The translations under genes were made by a program, and so were the position numbers. Below, one piece after another: positions 29,981 through 41,753 of a stretch of DNA of 64,000 nt. Source of the DNA: Globisporangium splendens (lineage: Eukaryota > Oomycota > Peronosporomycetes > Pythiales > Pythiaceae); NCBI GenBank assembly GCA_006386115.1, contig VFIW01000024.1, positions 434,001-498,000 of the forward strand. The letters are read 5' to 3'. A model generated the notes under the pieces. The model worked only from the letters and a program-made list of their open reading frames with translations, did no database searches and was not told the origin of the DNA. How positions within the stretch are numbered: the first letter of the stretch is position 1; each line of letters starts with the position of its first letter.

Positions 29981-30516
29981 GCTGCTTCCTTCTGCTGTTG
30001 CTGGTGACGCTAAGACACACGCAGGCGGTGGCGTTGTCCAATGCGATGTCTTTGCCTGCTGATTGAGGAACACCGTTTCGGCTCGACGAGCTCCAAATTG
30101 ACTGGACGCCAGCACGAATACCAGTTTCCTACCGGTATTGCAATGCGTCCGCTCGTCCACTATTTGCGAGCGTTGATTGGTGGAAACGAGTATGTGAAAA
30201 TGGTGGATCCGCTTCTGTTGAACACTTTTATCCAATCATGCGATTGACAATTGACTGATTAGCTGGGAAGGTTCCAATTATTTCTACAAGTCAAGCCTGT
30301 TTTAAAGAGGCACAATTGTGTCGGACACTATATTTCCAATGCAATCAAGCAACTGCTAGCAAGCGATTTAGTGCAAGTAAGGAGTATTGACCCCTCTAAC
30401 TGCACTACCCCATCATGTGTCTCTTTTTTCAAACGTTCAAAATGTTCCATCCTGCAGAGTGATGGTCGAGTAGTTTTTCGCGCGCACATGCACCAAAGCA
30501 TTCCCAGGAAACGAAG
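29981..30516. other. divergent intergenic region
   Basis: Spacer between Dbp9 (-) and kinesin-5 (+). It contains a reversed CCAAT (ATTGG, 30176-30180) and a forward CCAAT (30232-30236), plausible promoter elements for the two divergent genes. If the upstream Dbp9 ATG were used, the left half would be coding. Confidence 0.45.
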
Positions 30517-33500
30517 ATGGCGAGCGGCGTAGGGTCTCTGAGCATGAGCCTAAACAGCAGCAGCCTGACGCTCGGCGGTGCTGCGTCGCCCACGGCGGCG
30601 GTCGAGTCCCACGTGCAGGTAGCGGTGCGCTGCCGCCCGCTGAACGAGCGCGAGAAGGCGAGCGACCGCCCGCCCATCGTGCAGTGCAAGACCAACACGA
30701 ACGAGATCGTGGTCACGAAGCGCAAGAACTACTCGTTCGACAAGGTCTACGGCCAGTACTCGACGCAGAAGGACGTGTTCAAGGCCACCGTACGGCCCGT
30801 GGTCGACGAAGCGCTCGCGGGATACAACTGCACGGTGTTCGCGTACGGACAGACAGGCACGGGCAAGACCCACACGATGCAGGGCAACCTGTCCCCGGAC
30901 GACGACATGGCAGGCATCATCCCGCGATGTGTACGGTATATCTTTGACGCGCTGCAGTCCATGAGCCAGGAGTATAGCGTCAAGGTGTCGTTTCTGCAGC
31001 TCTATAATGAGGAGCTGAAGGATTTATTGGCGCCCGAGTCGAAGAAGCTGCGCTTGATGGAAGACCCGAAGCGCGGCGGGATTTACTGCCAGAACCTGCT
31101 CGAAGTGACGGCAAACACGGCAGGACACGTGTTTGAATTGCTGGAAGCTGGCGTGAAGAACCGAATTACGTCGGAGACGCTGATGAACGAGAACTCGAGT
31201 CGATCGCACAGTATTTTCACGATCCGCATCCACAGCAAGGAGAACAACGCAGGAAGCGAAGATCTTATCAAAACGGGGCAACTCAACCTCGTGGATCTTG
31301 CAGGGTCGGAGTGTGTGGGTCGCTCTGGTGCACGCAACGTGCGAGCGCGTGAAGCAGGTAATATCAACCAGAGTCTGCTGACGCTTGGACGAGTGATCAC
31401 CGCGTTGGTAGACAACCACCCGCATATCCCCTACCGTGACAGTAAACTGACTCGCCTGTTGCAAGAATCGCTGGGCGGACGCACCAAGACAACGATTATC
31501 GCGACGTTGGCTCCCTGTGCGGATAGTATTGACGAAACCCTGAGCACACTCAAGTACGCGCATCGAGCCAAGAATATCAAGAACAAGCCGGAAGTGAACC
31601 AGAAGACAACGAAAGCAGGGCTGTTGAAGGAGTACGGCAATGAGATTGAGACTTTACGAAATGCACTTCAGGCGGCGCGGACGAAAGACGGTATTTACTT
31701 GCCTCCTGCACAGTTTGCGGAGATGCAGGAACGCATTGCTGGACAAACGGCGCAGTTGGCAGAGCTCGAAGACGAACTAGAAGTTCGAAACAAAGCGTGC
31801 AAGGAACTGGAAGATGAGGTCTACCAACAGAAAGAAGAAGTGAAGGAGATGGAGAAAGCAAAACAAGAGGCAGAGACCAAGTTGCTGGGAGTGCAGACTG
31901 AGCTGGCGTCCACGAAGGATGCTCTTCAGAAAACGATGGCAAAGTTGGACAAAACAGAGGCTGAGCTGTTTGCGTATCAAGAAAACGAGAAGGTTCTGCT
32001 GGCTAACGGTGAGAGAGCAACTGTGCTATTCAAAGAAAGCGAGGCGAGAGCAGCTCTGTTGCTTGAAAAGATCGGTAAGCTACGTTATTGCTGTTGTTTC
32101 ATTGCATTTTTACAGACGAGCATGCTTTCCTCACTGATGTTTATGCTTATATGCAGCGCGAAAACACCGAGTCGCTGAGTCAAACGACAACTTGGCGACT
32201 TCTTACTCCGACAAATCCTTTTCCCAAATTGCTGAGTTTCAAGAACGCCTTCAGCATCATCACGAAGAGCAAGACGCGTTCATGGCTGACGCCTCTAAGT
32301 CCATTGAGCAACTTCAATCTGTTCACTCTGCTGATTTAGAGAAGCTGACGAAATCATTGAACGACTTACAAGCCCTAGTGACCGACAGACAAGAACAGCA
32401 GAAAGCAGAGATTGCAGAGGAGCAAACAACGAATGAGCTGATCTCGACTAAGTTTGAGAAATCGATTTCGGACATGGATACTGCTATGCAGAAGGAGCTG
32501 AGCAGTTTAGTTGAGATGAGCAAGACTCATGCAGCGAATATCGCAAAGGAACTTGCCAGCGCAAACCAGAGAAACGTGAAATCGCTGGAAGTCGTCGAAG
32601 CAAAGCTGTCAAGCTCTCGAGCCGAGATGACACAATTTCTGTCGGAGCAAAATCAGAAGCTACTGGAACTTCAAGCAACTATCGACGCATCAATCCACGA
32701 GCAAAACAATCAGATTGAAGCGAACAAAGAGTCTCTAGTCGCTGCGCTGAAAGAAGTCCATGCCAAACAGCAGCATGAACTGAACGAGATGAAGGAGCGT
32801 CTCGCGGAGTACGTTGACAAATGTGTGGCAGCCCAAACCGAGAAATTTGAAGAACACACATCATTCATCGAAAAGAATGCGACAGAGCAACAAATGCAAC
32901 TTGAGAACGTCCGAAACGCAACGGAGCGTGAAATTAAGACGTCCGTGAAGTCGCTATCGGACAGAAATTCAAGTCAAGAAACCAGCTCAGCACATTTACA
33001 AAAACATGTTGCCGACATGCGAAGCGAGGTGAATGCGGTGGTATCTCGCCATGACGAGCTGATCAAGTCTCAGCTTGGCGAACAGACAAAGTCGATTGAG
33101 AGCACTGCAAATATGGAAACTGCTGCAGTAAAGCACTTGAGCGAGTTGCTGACTGAGCAGCAGCAAACCAGTTATTCTGCTGTTGAAAAGCGCAAGACGT
33201 CAATCAACGCATTCATGGGTGCACATGGAGAGCTTCGTACAGCTTTGTCCAGTGATTCCTCTGCTCTGCAGACAAGTCTAGCGAGCAATCTCCGTTCTGC
33301 CAAGCGGAAGCTTGACTCTGTATCGCAATTGGGAGATACTATTGTGAGTGAAGCCACGAAGGATTCGACTCAGCAGCGTCACGATCTGGAAATCTACCTG
33401 AAGAAGCGAAAGGTTTGTTTGTTTGGGCTTCGGGTCTGCTGTAATCTTCTTTCTTGTTGAGTTACTAATTCAAATTGTTTGTTGTAGATGGATGAAGAAA

Positions 33501-33916
33501 CTGGTTCAACGCCAAAGAAGAAAACGTTTAGTTTTCCTTCGTTCCAACCTACGGAAATTGCAACAGCGAACGGTACGGAGCTCTCTGCACTAGCAGAGAA
33601 ATTGCAGGAAGATCGTCAAAGGGCATCCAGTACTGCGTCGAAAGCAAGCACAGCCAGCACCAGCAGCGTCGAGTTGGATGAGAATGACGATCCCACGGGT
33701 TCAAATGACGGTGGCAAAGACCTGAATGAAAACGAGAGCGAAACACCGACTTCCTTGTCTCTTACAGGTAGTACCATGAGCAAAATTACTACCCTCAAGA
33801 GTAATTCTGGTATTCCTAACGTGTCCACGATGAAGCCCGCAGTCAACATCGGTGAACGGAAGCTGAACAAGGTTGGTGGTAAACCTTCCATCCAGGCTCC
33901 CAAGCGATTTCGATAG
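30517..33916 (+). CDS. kinesin-5 (BimC/Eg5 family) mitotic motor
   Basis: Three exons (30517-32074, 32157-33412, 33488-33916) give 1080 residues. The N-terminal motor (about 30-370) contains VAVRCRPLNERE, the P-loop GQTGTGKTHTM, switch I NENSSRSHS, switch II LVDLAGSE, and RDSKLTRLLQESLGG. A neck and long coiled-coil stalk (370-900) follow. The tail has a BimC box, STPKKKTFSFPS, in which the TP is the expected Cdk1 phosphorylation site that targets kinesin-5 to spindles. These homotetrameric plus-end motors slide antiparallel microtubules to build a bipolar spindle. The start ATG precedes a short Ser-rich leader as in other family members. All three exons keep perfect frame at GT-AG junctions. 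Confidence 0.95.
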
Positions 33917-34711
33917 AAGACTCGGTTCAGGTTCCAAAGGAAAAGCTAAGTTAAGTAAGTGCATGCACGCTGCAACTGCATGCGTGCCTGGTCTTATAAT
34001 CTGGTCATGAGTTGCTGTCCTATAATATATTCCGAAGTTCAATCTCGAGCTGGAAGTCGATTACTATGATCCGACATAATTGCAGAAGACCAAAGTACTG
34101 CATACTCTTGGCAACTGGCAGTGCCAATAAAGCCTCTCCGATTTGTCAACCAACTACTCTTCGAACACCCATTTTCGCGCGACCACGACCAACCGACCAC
34201 CCAAATCACACATGCGAACAGACCAAGTCTATTTGCTCGCCGTTCAGCATCCCACTTGTCGTGCTGCCAACGCAAGTCCATCATGCCGATCACCTGGACC
34301 TGATTTAGATGTTGAAAGCCTAGGAAAATGATATCTGGACTCAGAAGCTCCTTCAGCACGTCGTGGCATTGGATCCCTCTTGCGAGCTTGACTGGGGCAT
34401 TCGCGTCGCTTCTGCTTCACGGCTCGCTATCATCGTGTTTTCTGAGGTGCGTGGCAAAGTGAAGACTCCCCAGTTCGATTAGTCTCCAACGAGAAGCTTA
34501 GTAAGAGACTCGGCGCACTCTCGCAGACGCCAAGTCCCAGAATGAATTCGCACTGTTGCTATCAAGGTTCGGCAGTTGAAGAGACAATGCGAATGGGTAA
34601 TCACCGCTTGTTTGAGCCCTTGGATGATTACAACCGGAAGAAGTACAACGAAATACGCAGCACAATCAGCATTCTATTTTGTTTGATATTCGTACGAGCG
34701 CCCATCGTGCA
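33917..34711. other. intergenic region between two 3' ends
   Basis: Lies between the kinesin-5 stop and the end of the cyclophilin remnant. It contains a small hairpin, TTGGCA-N8-TGCCAA near 34110-34129, and no coding frame with recognisable motifs. Confidence 0.45.
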
Positions 34712-35857
34712 TCATTCAATTAGACCGCAGTCGACGATTTTACAAGGAACACACGGTCGATCGTGCACGGTCTCGAGGTTCCCAATCGCCAAATCGTGTG
34801 CATCCCACTCATGACACGCCTAAACGCCACTGGGAAAGCAAATCGGCACCGTTAACAAACATATCCAACAAGATCAAACCAGTCAGTCGAAAATAGGCGG
34901 AACACAATCATTAAAAGCACCAAGTTACCTTTGTTTCGATCGAGCCATGGTAATGGTGCCAACGCGATGAAAAACTGCGAGCCATTGGTGTGTGGACCAG
35001 TGTTCGCCATGGGCTGAGAGAAAAGAAAAGACGCTGTGAGCCAAAGTCATCCAGTGCGTGACCAATAGAAGATGCAAACCTACACAGAACCTTACCACGA
35101 TGCCGGCGGCATTATGCGAAATCGAAAAGCTCTCGTCTGCGAACTGGCGTCCGTACAGGGATCGACACGGACCACCACCCTGTCCGTCGTGTGCTACATC
35201 GCCAGCCTGGATCCATCCTCCTCGAACGATGCGGTGCACGACATTGTCCTGATAGCCCAACATCTTGGTCTCGTCCGCGATGTCGGGCACTTTTCCCTGG
35301 CAGAATGTGATGAAATTGGCGCATGTTCGCGGGCACACGCGATGAAAGAGCTCGATTTACACACGAGGCAGCGCGACGCCGTCCACGTCAAAGATGAGGT
35401 GCACGAATTGGTTTCCCGTGAGCTGCCGCGATCGAAACAGCGCTTGTTTCGCACACGTGTCCGCTTTTGCCTGCAGCGTTTCCTCGGCGAGCTCCCACTG
35501 CTTTGTCGAGTCGAGAATGCCTCGACTCCCGCCAAAGGCAGCGATCGCGAGAACATCGTCCCGGGAAAGTTGCGTTTTCTCGACGATGAAGTGCAGCAAC
35601 TCGTCTTCGCTGTTGACGTACTTGTTGCCGTTGATGAGGACAAACGGATGCGTCGTTTGCTGCAATTGGCTGCGTTTGTCTCTTGGAATGACGTCTTTAT
35701 GGACGTCGAGGAACTCGAGGTACTCGCTCTCGACCAAGCCATGGAGGCGCGGCAGAAACTGCATTTGCTCCACGGAAAGCTCGTGGAGGATCAAGCGACA
35801 CCGCTGGTACTGGACGTCGCGGAGCATCCCGACGAGCTCGCAAATGATGGCACTCAT
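34712..35857 (-). pseudogene. PPIL6-type cyclophilin, disrupted by a nonsense codon and a frameshift
   Basis: Exons 35857-35096, 35013-34929 and 34829-34712 reconstruct a protein of PPIL6 layout: an N-terminal 150-residue region (IICELVGMLRDVQY, HPFVLINGNKYVNSEDELL) followed by a cyclophilin domain ([64 protein letters not shown]). A TAA at 35357-35359 interrupts the first beta strands of the cyclophilin domain, and the same frame resumes immediately with IELFHRVCPRTC. In the last exon, VMSGMHTIWRLG is in one frame and NLETVHDRPCVPCKIVDC in another, a one-base shift near 34780-34790. Cyclophilins isomerise Xaa-Pro bonds; PPIL6 is associated with ciliated cells. Two separate lesions in otherwise well-kept sequence suggest a recent pseudogene, or assembly errors. 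Confidence 0.8.
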
Positions 35858-36265
35858 GCGTTGCTGCTTCTATGACTCTGTGTCGGTCGCTGTGCTGCTG
35901 TTGTTGTGATGGCGGAAGTGAGGAGGTGTGAAGTGCGCTTTATCCTGCTGCTGGGAGTCGTGATCGGACCTATTTCTGTTTGCAGGACGCTGCATTTTTA
36001 GCTCAGGAGATGCACCTGGAAGAACGAGCAAACCAGTCCCTGCACATCGATGGCACATGAGCAAAAGCACTCACACAATCTTCAAGATGCTACAATAGCC
36101 AACACACAAACCACAACATGTCGAGCGCATTCTTGTTTCATTCGGTGTCGTGTTGACCGAGTTACCTGCAAGCTGAGCAGCTCTTTGTCTCCTAAGAGGA
36201 TCTCCCAATCGTATCCTTTTTCTTCTTCTTGTTTGCTTTCTTCCGTGACGTAGGGCTCGCTTGGC
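35858..36265. other. intergenic region
   Basis: This 400-bp stretch lies upstream of the cyclophilin remnant and downstream of the Rpt4 stop (both minus strand). It holds no coding frame that I can support. Confidence 0.5.
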
Positions 36266-37756
36266 TTACACTTTACTATAGTCCATTTTGGATTCGAGCT
36301 TCTTCGTCTCGCCCAATTTACGCGCAGCCTTCATGAAATCTTCCTCGAGCACGTAGTCGCGCTCGGCACGGATCGCGAACACGCCGGCCTCTGTGCACAC
36401 GTTTCGGATATCGGCGCCGTTGAAGCCATCCGTGAGCTTCACAATCGACTCGTAGTCGATCTCACCCTTCTTTGTGATCGGTCCCGAATGGATCTTGAGG
36501 ATATCCATCCGCGACGCCTCGTTCGGCAGCGGGATCTCGATCTTTCGGTCCAGACGACCGGGACGGAGCAGCGCAGGGTCCAGAATGTCCGGTCGGTTCG
36601 TCGCCATCACCATCTTCACCTGGCCGAGTGCATCGAAGCCATCCAACTGGTTCAGCAGCTCCATGAGCGTTCGCTGGATCTCACGATCAGCCGACGTACC
36701 CTCCGAGAAACGACTGCCACCGATTGCATCGATTTCATCCATGAAGATCACGCACGGCTGGTGGTCACGCGCGTACCCAAACATCTCTCGGATCACACGC
36801 GCACTCTCTCCAATGTATTTGTCAACGATCGCACTCGCAACGACCTTGAGGAACGTCGCGTTGATGTTGCACGCCAACGCACGCGCCAAGAGAGTCTTAC
36901 CCGTACCTGGCGGTCCGTACAACAGCACACCCTTTGGAGGTTTGATGCCGACACGCAAGAACAGCTCCGGATTCGTCAACGGCAACTCAATCACTTCACG
37001 GAGCTCGCGGATCTGGTCGTTCAGACCACCGATGCTCGAGAACGACACGTTGCCAGCGTCTTCGTTGAGCATGTGGTACACCGTCGGGTCGACCTCGCGC
37101 GGCAAGTAGCGCATGATCGTGAGCGTCGTCATGTCCAGCGCCACACGCGTGCCCGACTTAAGCTTCGTCTTGTCCACCTTCGAGCGACAGCCGACGACGT
37201 AGCGAGGACCGCTCGACGCCTTCACGATGAATCGGTCGTCGTCCAACTGACGCAGCACTTCGCCGATGATCTGGCCCACACTCTATAGATATGACGCAAG
37301 AGAACACACACGATAGATTAGTTATACGATACGTTGTGCGCAAGAATAAGATATACATTCATGCTAAGATCGTGAGAAATGAAGAGAAAAACAAACCTGA
37401 AGCGCCTTCAAGTCATCTTCGGTCTTGTTGTACTCGCGCACGAGCGCCTTGACGTTTTCACGCATGCTCTTCACTCTAAAAGGGTACGTTGACACCCACA
37501 CAATACACATAAGCAGAAGAAATACCAGTCAGTTGTCTCCCCTCCACCGTTCGTTATGCTTCCTTAAACAAAAGGAAAGCAAGAGAGAAGGGAAAGATCT
37601 TCTTCGGCTTTGCTCTTCTCCTGTTCGCTGTCTGAAGCGAGGCAGACTCAACGGGTAGAATACGCACCTGGACTCCATCTCTCGGTGCTCACGCACCTTG
37701 GCCTTGTACGCATTGAGCACCTGCGCGCGCTCTTCTTCCGCCGACGACGCCGACAT
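36266..37756 (-). CDS. RPT4: 26S proteasome regulatory ATPase Rpt4 (PSMC6)
   Basis: Three exons (37756-37668, 37475-37397, 37282-36266) give 394 residues, against 389 for human PSMC6. A short N-terminal coiled coil ([20 protein letters not shown]) leads to an OB domain ([20 protein letters not shown]) and an AAA+ ATPase: [15 protein letters not shown] (Walker A), [17 protein letters not shown] (Walker B), [20 protein letters not shown] (sensor and arginine fingers). Rpt4 is one of six ATPases in the base of the 19S particle that unfold ubiquitinated substrates into the 20S core. The sequence is extremely conserved, so the call among Rpt paralogues is secure by the [20 protein letters not shown] region. 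It is divergent from the PPR gene with 334 bp between start codons. Confidence 0.96.
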
Positions 37757-38090
37757 CTTCTCCTGTCTTGCTTTCCTGCTGCTTCTCCTTCTTCGAAGAG
37801 CTCTAAACGTTAGATATCTGACGAGGGGGAAAGGAAGATCTTGATACTAAGTATCGACGCACTGTCAACCACACTAACATTATTGCGTCTCATCCAATAC
37901 TCCGAACTCTCTTTTAAGCGAGGGATACGCAAAGAAGGCTTCTGGTCAGAAACTGTTGTATAAATGTTAGTAGCGACATATGTATGAACTGAAAGAGAGC
38001 GCCTGCAAACTACTTTAGAAAGTGTCGACTGTACTGAATGCGTTTGGTGAAGGTGATGGCAGCGCCATACAAACGCTGAGATCAGGAACG

Positions 38091-41000
38091 ATGCGGATCC
38101 CAGTGGCGCTTCGGAATGCGCACCTGCTGCTGCGCCGCTCAGCGTCTGAAGCGAGGACCCCACTTGCTGCTACTCATGGAGCAGTATCTACATGCGCCGT
38201 GCCCTTCACTCAGACTGGAGGAACAGCAGCGGCACCCGTGCGGCAGTGTCCAGCATCCCTGCGCTCGTTTGCGGCTTCCTCATCTTCGCCACGCGTGTTG
38301 CTGCAAGACGCAGTGCGCCAAGGGAGAAGGCGACCACGCAATGCTCCTTCGCTTGAAGCGCTCGGTCTTGAGCGCGGTGAGAGTAATTCGTACTACAACC
38401 AGCAACTCCGCGCCGCGCTGGAGCGCGAGGACGTAACGAGAGCGATACAAATCCTCGCTTCCGTGCACGCACCGAGTGGCCTCCCACGAGGAGCTGAAGC
38501 CGTGGATCTACCCAGTATGTCGCCACAGGAGCCAGTCATCTGGACTCCCACGTATGAGCTGCTGCTGTTTGAACTGACGAAGCGCGGGGACTTCAAGCAG
38601 ACGCTGGCAGTGCTGGAGGAGATGGTCGCGTTTGACCGCGTGAGCCGGCGCGGGTTCCACACAGCGCTCGTCGCGTGCAGTAAGCGGAGACGCTTAAAGT
38701 CGGCAGCGACCGTGCTGGAGCTCATGCGCGAGTCCGGGATGACGCCAGGGCCGTTCGCGTACGCGAATGTGATCAACTGCTGCTCCAAGGGCCAAGGGAA
38801 CGTGCGCGTGGCCGAGAAATTCTGGCACGAGATGCTGCGCGACGGCATCGAGCCGTCCATTGAAGTGGTGAACTGCATGCTGCGCGTATACAATCGCCCA
38901 CCTGGTCGCTCGTTGGACGCGCTCGCGTTCGTGTATGACGCGATTGCCAAGCACAACCTGACGCTCGACGACATCTCCATCGCGCAGCTCGTGATGCGGC
39001 TCCTACAAGACGGCAACCTGGATGTCGCTGTGGAATTGGTGGAAGACGTGCAAATAGAGACGAGTGTGGAGATCGACGTGCTTAACGCTATTCTCGACGC
39101 AAGTCGACAGCTCGAGAGCTGGGACAATGTCGCGCGCATCGTGGCCGTCATTCGCTCACAGCAGCAGCAGGAGGAGGAGCTTGAGGACCCCGTCACGCAG
39201 CGTCTGCTAGAGCTGAGTCGCGCGAAAGACGCGTCGTCGAGTCCAGGCATCGCGTGGACGCTATCGGCCCCTCATCCACCCATTTCAGCGCGTACGAAGC
39301 GGAAAGAGACCGAAAAGTTGGAAAACCAGCGTCCAGCACGTCTTCAGAAGATGCTTCGGGAGATCATCGCCGCCTTAGAGCGCGTCGTGGACAAAGGCGA
39401 TGGAGAACACGATAGCGACATTGACGCGATTCTTGGTCAAGTGACGAATATGAAGCAGTGGGAACGCATCTTCACGGTTGCTTTGTTCAAGGACATTGAG
39501 CGCTTCTTCGCATTGTGCCAACAGCTCGACCAATCGAACTCCGCACGCGATGGTGAAAATGGCTCTAAGGCATTTCTGGATGTGACAATGTACAATTTGT
39601 ATCTGTACGCACTTGGGAAGCAGGAACATGGCGACAAGGACGCGTTTCTGACCCGCGCACTCGACGTCTTGGATGAGATGATTGCGAAGAGGCAAGTCGA
39701 CGCCACGAGTTTCAACAATGTGCTGGCGCTGTGCAGCCGCATGGGCGAACTCGAGGACGCTGAGATCGTGCTGCAGACGATGAAAACAGCGGCATTACTA
39801 ACAGAAGACTGCAAGCCGGCGGTGTTTTCCTACAATGCAATGCTGAACTGCTGTGCGATGCAGAAAGCGGACATCGCGCGTGCTGAGCGCTACCTTGAGG
39901 AGCTCCAAAGCCAAGGCATCGCACCAGATCTTGTCACGCTCAACACGATGCTCAAAATGTATTCGAGTGCATCCATCAAAAGCAACGCGAGACAGCGAGA
40001 GACGACGACGGCCACATCTTCCCCTGGATACCAGTTCTCGACGCGTGCGCTACGTCTTTTCCAGAAATGCACGCGCAAACACCGCATTGAACCCGATGCC
40101 GCGACGTACTTTTCGCTCTTTCGAACATTCGTGCAAGCCGCCGACAAGTTTGCGAGCGCCCACGAACACGGAGGCAACAACGGCGAAGAAGGCAGCGAAT
40201 ACGAAGAAGAAGGCGATGAGGATGATGACGATGTCTACGACCAACTTGCGGCGTTCATCAAGCGAACGTGTCGACACGCAGCGACTGAGCAACTTGATGT
40301 GGGCGTGTTCAACGCGGCGATCGACTATTTCCAGCGCCTGGGCGACATCAAGACGTGTTTTGAGCTCTTCAACACGATGACGACGTCCCGGAACCTGGAG
40401 CCGAACGATCTGACGCTGAGCCTCTTGTTTGCGGCATGCAGCCGCTCGGAGCAAGTGGACGTGGGGCTCAAGTTTCTCCACTACCTCATGGACGATCACG
40501 ACTACCACCCGAGTCTGAGCGTGCTCAACGGCGCGATTCGACTCTGTGCGAGTTCGGACGCGCCGCAGCATGCGCTCGAGCTGTTCCATGGCATCCAGTC
40601 ATCTGGGGTCATGCAACCTGATGAAGCCACATACGTGCATGTGATCCATGCGTTTGCGCGGCAGGGAGACATTGTTGAGGCGCGCAACTTTGCAGAGGCG
40701 ATGTACTCGCAGCTCGGGTTCTCATCGGTGGACGCGTACAATCGCGTGCTGCAAGCGTGTGCTGTGGCGCGTGCCCCAAGGCAAGCACTGAGCATCTTGC
40801 AGCACATGAAAGAGAGCGGCGAAGCACTGACGCCGAACGCCGTGTCCTACAACATGGTGCTCAAGGCGTTTGCCAAGGGAAGGACGGCAGCACGTCATAG
40901 CGAGGCTGAGAACAGTGAAGAAAGCAGTAAGCATGAACACTTGGAAGACGCAGAAGAGGGCGATGACGATAAGGAGCATGGCGAGGAAGAAGAAGAGGCA

Positions 41001-41711
41001 TTCACCTCAGGCGAGATTCACCCGTTGATGACGGAGCTGCTGCAAGAAATGGAAAGTCGCGGTCTGCCACTGACAGTGATCGCATACACGCGCGCAATCG
41101 CGGCCTGTGCCGTGCGTGGCGATACGCGAGGCGTGCTGCGTTTATTCGATGCAATCATGCACCGCAGCGAGAGTTGCGAGGCGACCATGAAGCTGCTCTC
41201 GGACTCGAACATGGGCAATTACCTGAAGGCTTGCGTGCGCGTCCAGGACCATGAGCGTGTCACTGAGCTCTTGCAATTCTGTAAACAGTGGCATGAGCGC
41301 ACGAAGAAACCCGTTTCACGTCCTGTCGTGTTGCATTTGTTGCAGGCTCTGGACACACTCGGCGAATGGCGCAGCGCTGTCTCCGTGCTGCGAGATCTCG
41401 AGACCACGCTTGGCGTGCGCGCCAACGTGATGTTTGTGAACTCTGTGCTCGAAACGTGCAACCGTGCGGAGCAATTCCAGGTCACGGCACAGATCTTTGA
41501 CACGATGCAGAACGCCGCAGCGTACCGCGTTTTCCCGAATGCGAAAAGCTACGTCGAAGCAATCTTCGCGGCCGAGCAGCGCGAGGAATGGGTCCACGCG
41601 ACCAATCTGTTCATGGAAATGCAACACAAGTGTCCGAAAGACGAGATCGCAGCTGTGGGATTACAAAAGATCGCACTCGGGCGGTACAGCGAAGGGCGAC
41701 GCACACTATAG
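38091..41711 (+). CDS. mitochondrial pentatricopeptide repeat (PPR) protein
   Basis: One intronless exon of 1206 residues from ATG 38091; the frame is open a little further left without an ATG. Residues 1-90 are rich in Arg, Ser, Ala and Leu with few acids, a typical mitochondrial targeting sequence. PPR motifs of about 35 residues occur in at least three blocks, near residues 160-340, 500-640 and 730-1150: FHTALVACSKRRRLKSAATV, SYNAMLNCCAMQKADIARAE, TLNTMLKMY, SYNMVLKAFAKG, VNSVLETCNRAEQF. Acidic low-complexity linkers separate the blocks. PPR proteins bind organellar RNA for processing, stability or translation. Individual RNA targets cannot be read reliably here. The gene converges on the transporter gene, with 42 bp between stop codons. 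Confidence 0.9.
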   Translation: MRIPVALRNAHLLLRRSASEARTPLAATHGAVSTCAVPFTQTGGTAAAPVRQCPASLRSFAASSSSPRVLLQDAVRQGRRRPRNAPSLEALGLERGESNSYYNQQLRAALEREDVTRAIQILASVHAPSGLPRGAEAVDLPSMSPQEPVIWTPTYELLLFELTKRGDFKQTLAVLEEMVAFDRVSRRGFHTALVACSKRRRLKSAATVLELMRESGMTPGPFAYANVINCCSKGQGNVRVAEKFWHEMLRDGIEPSIEVVNCMLRVYNRPPGRSLDALAFVYDAIAKHNLTLDDISIAQLVMRLLQDGNLDVAVELVEDVQIETSVEIDVLNAILDASRQLESWDNVARIVAVIRSQQQQEEELEDPVTQRLLELSRAKDASSSPGIAWTLSAPHPPISARTKRKETEKLENQRPARLQKMLREIIAALERVVDKGDGEHDSDIDAILGQVTNMKQWERIFTVALFKDIERFFALCQQLDQSNSARDGENGSKAFLDVTMYNLYLYALGKQEHGDKDAFLTRALDVLDEMIAKRQVDATSFNNVLALCSRMGELEDAEIVLQTMKTAALLTEDCKPAVFSYNAMLNCCAMQKADIARAERYLEELQSQGIAPDLVTLNTMLKMYSSASIKSNARQRETTTATSSPGYQFSTRALRLFQKCTRKHRIEPDAATYFSLFRTFVQAADKFASAHEHGGNNGEEGSEYEEEGDEDDDDVYDQLAAFIKRTCRHAATEQLDVGVFNAAIDYFQRLGDIKTCFELFNTMTTSRNLEPNDLTLSLLFAACSRSEQVDVGLKFLHYLMDDHDYHPSLSVLNGAIRLCASSDAPQHALELFHGIQSSGVMQPDEATYVHVIHAFARQGDIVEARNFAEAMYSQLGFSSVDAYNRVLQACAVARAPRQALSILQHMKESGEALTPNAVSYNMVLKAFAKGRTAARHSEAENSEESSKHEHLEDAEEGDDDKEHGEEEEEAFTSGEIHPLMTELLQEMESRGLPLTVIAYTRAIAACAVRGDTRGVLRLFDAIMHRSESCEATMKLLSDSNMGNYLKACVRVQDHERVTELLQFCKQWHERTKKPVSRPVVLHLLQALDTLGEWRSAVSVLRDLETTLGVRANVMFVNSVLETCNRAEQFQVTAQIFDTMQNAAAYRVFPNAKSYVEAIFAAEQREEWVHATNLFMEMQHKCPKDEIAAVGLQKIALGRYSEGRRTL

Positions 41712-41753
41712 AAAACGAAGACATGCATGGATACAAGAGATAGTTCGACGTAC

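Noticed and set aside
35357..35359. Intron or programmed readthrough explaining the TAA in the PPIL6 gene
   Set aside because: A donor GTAAAT overlaps the stop, but any intron from it would remove conserved cyclophilin residues that continue immediately after in the same frame. Readthrough would not explain the separate frameshift downstream.
36474..37288. Two plus-strand frames of 211 and 266 codons
   Set aside because: Shadows of the highly conserved Rpt4 ATPase.
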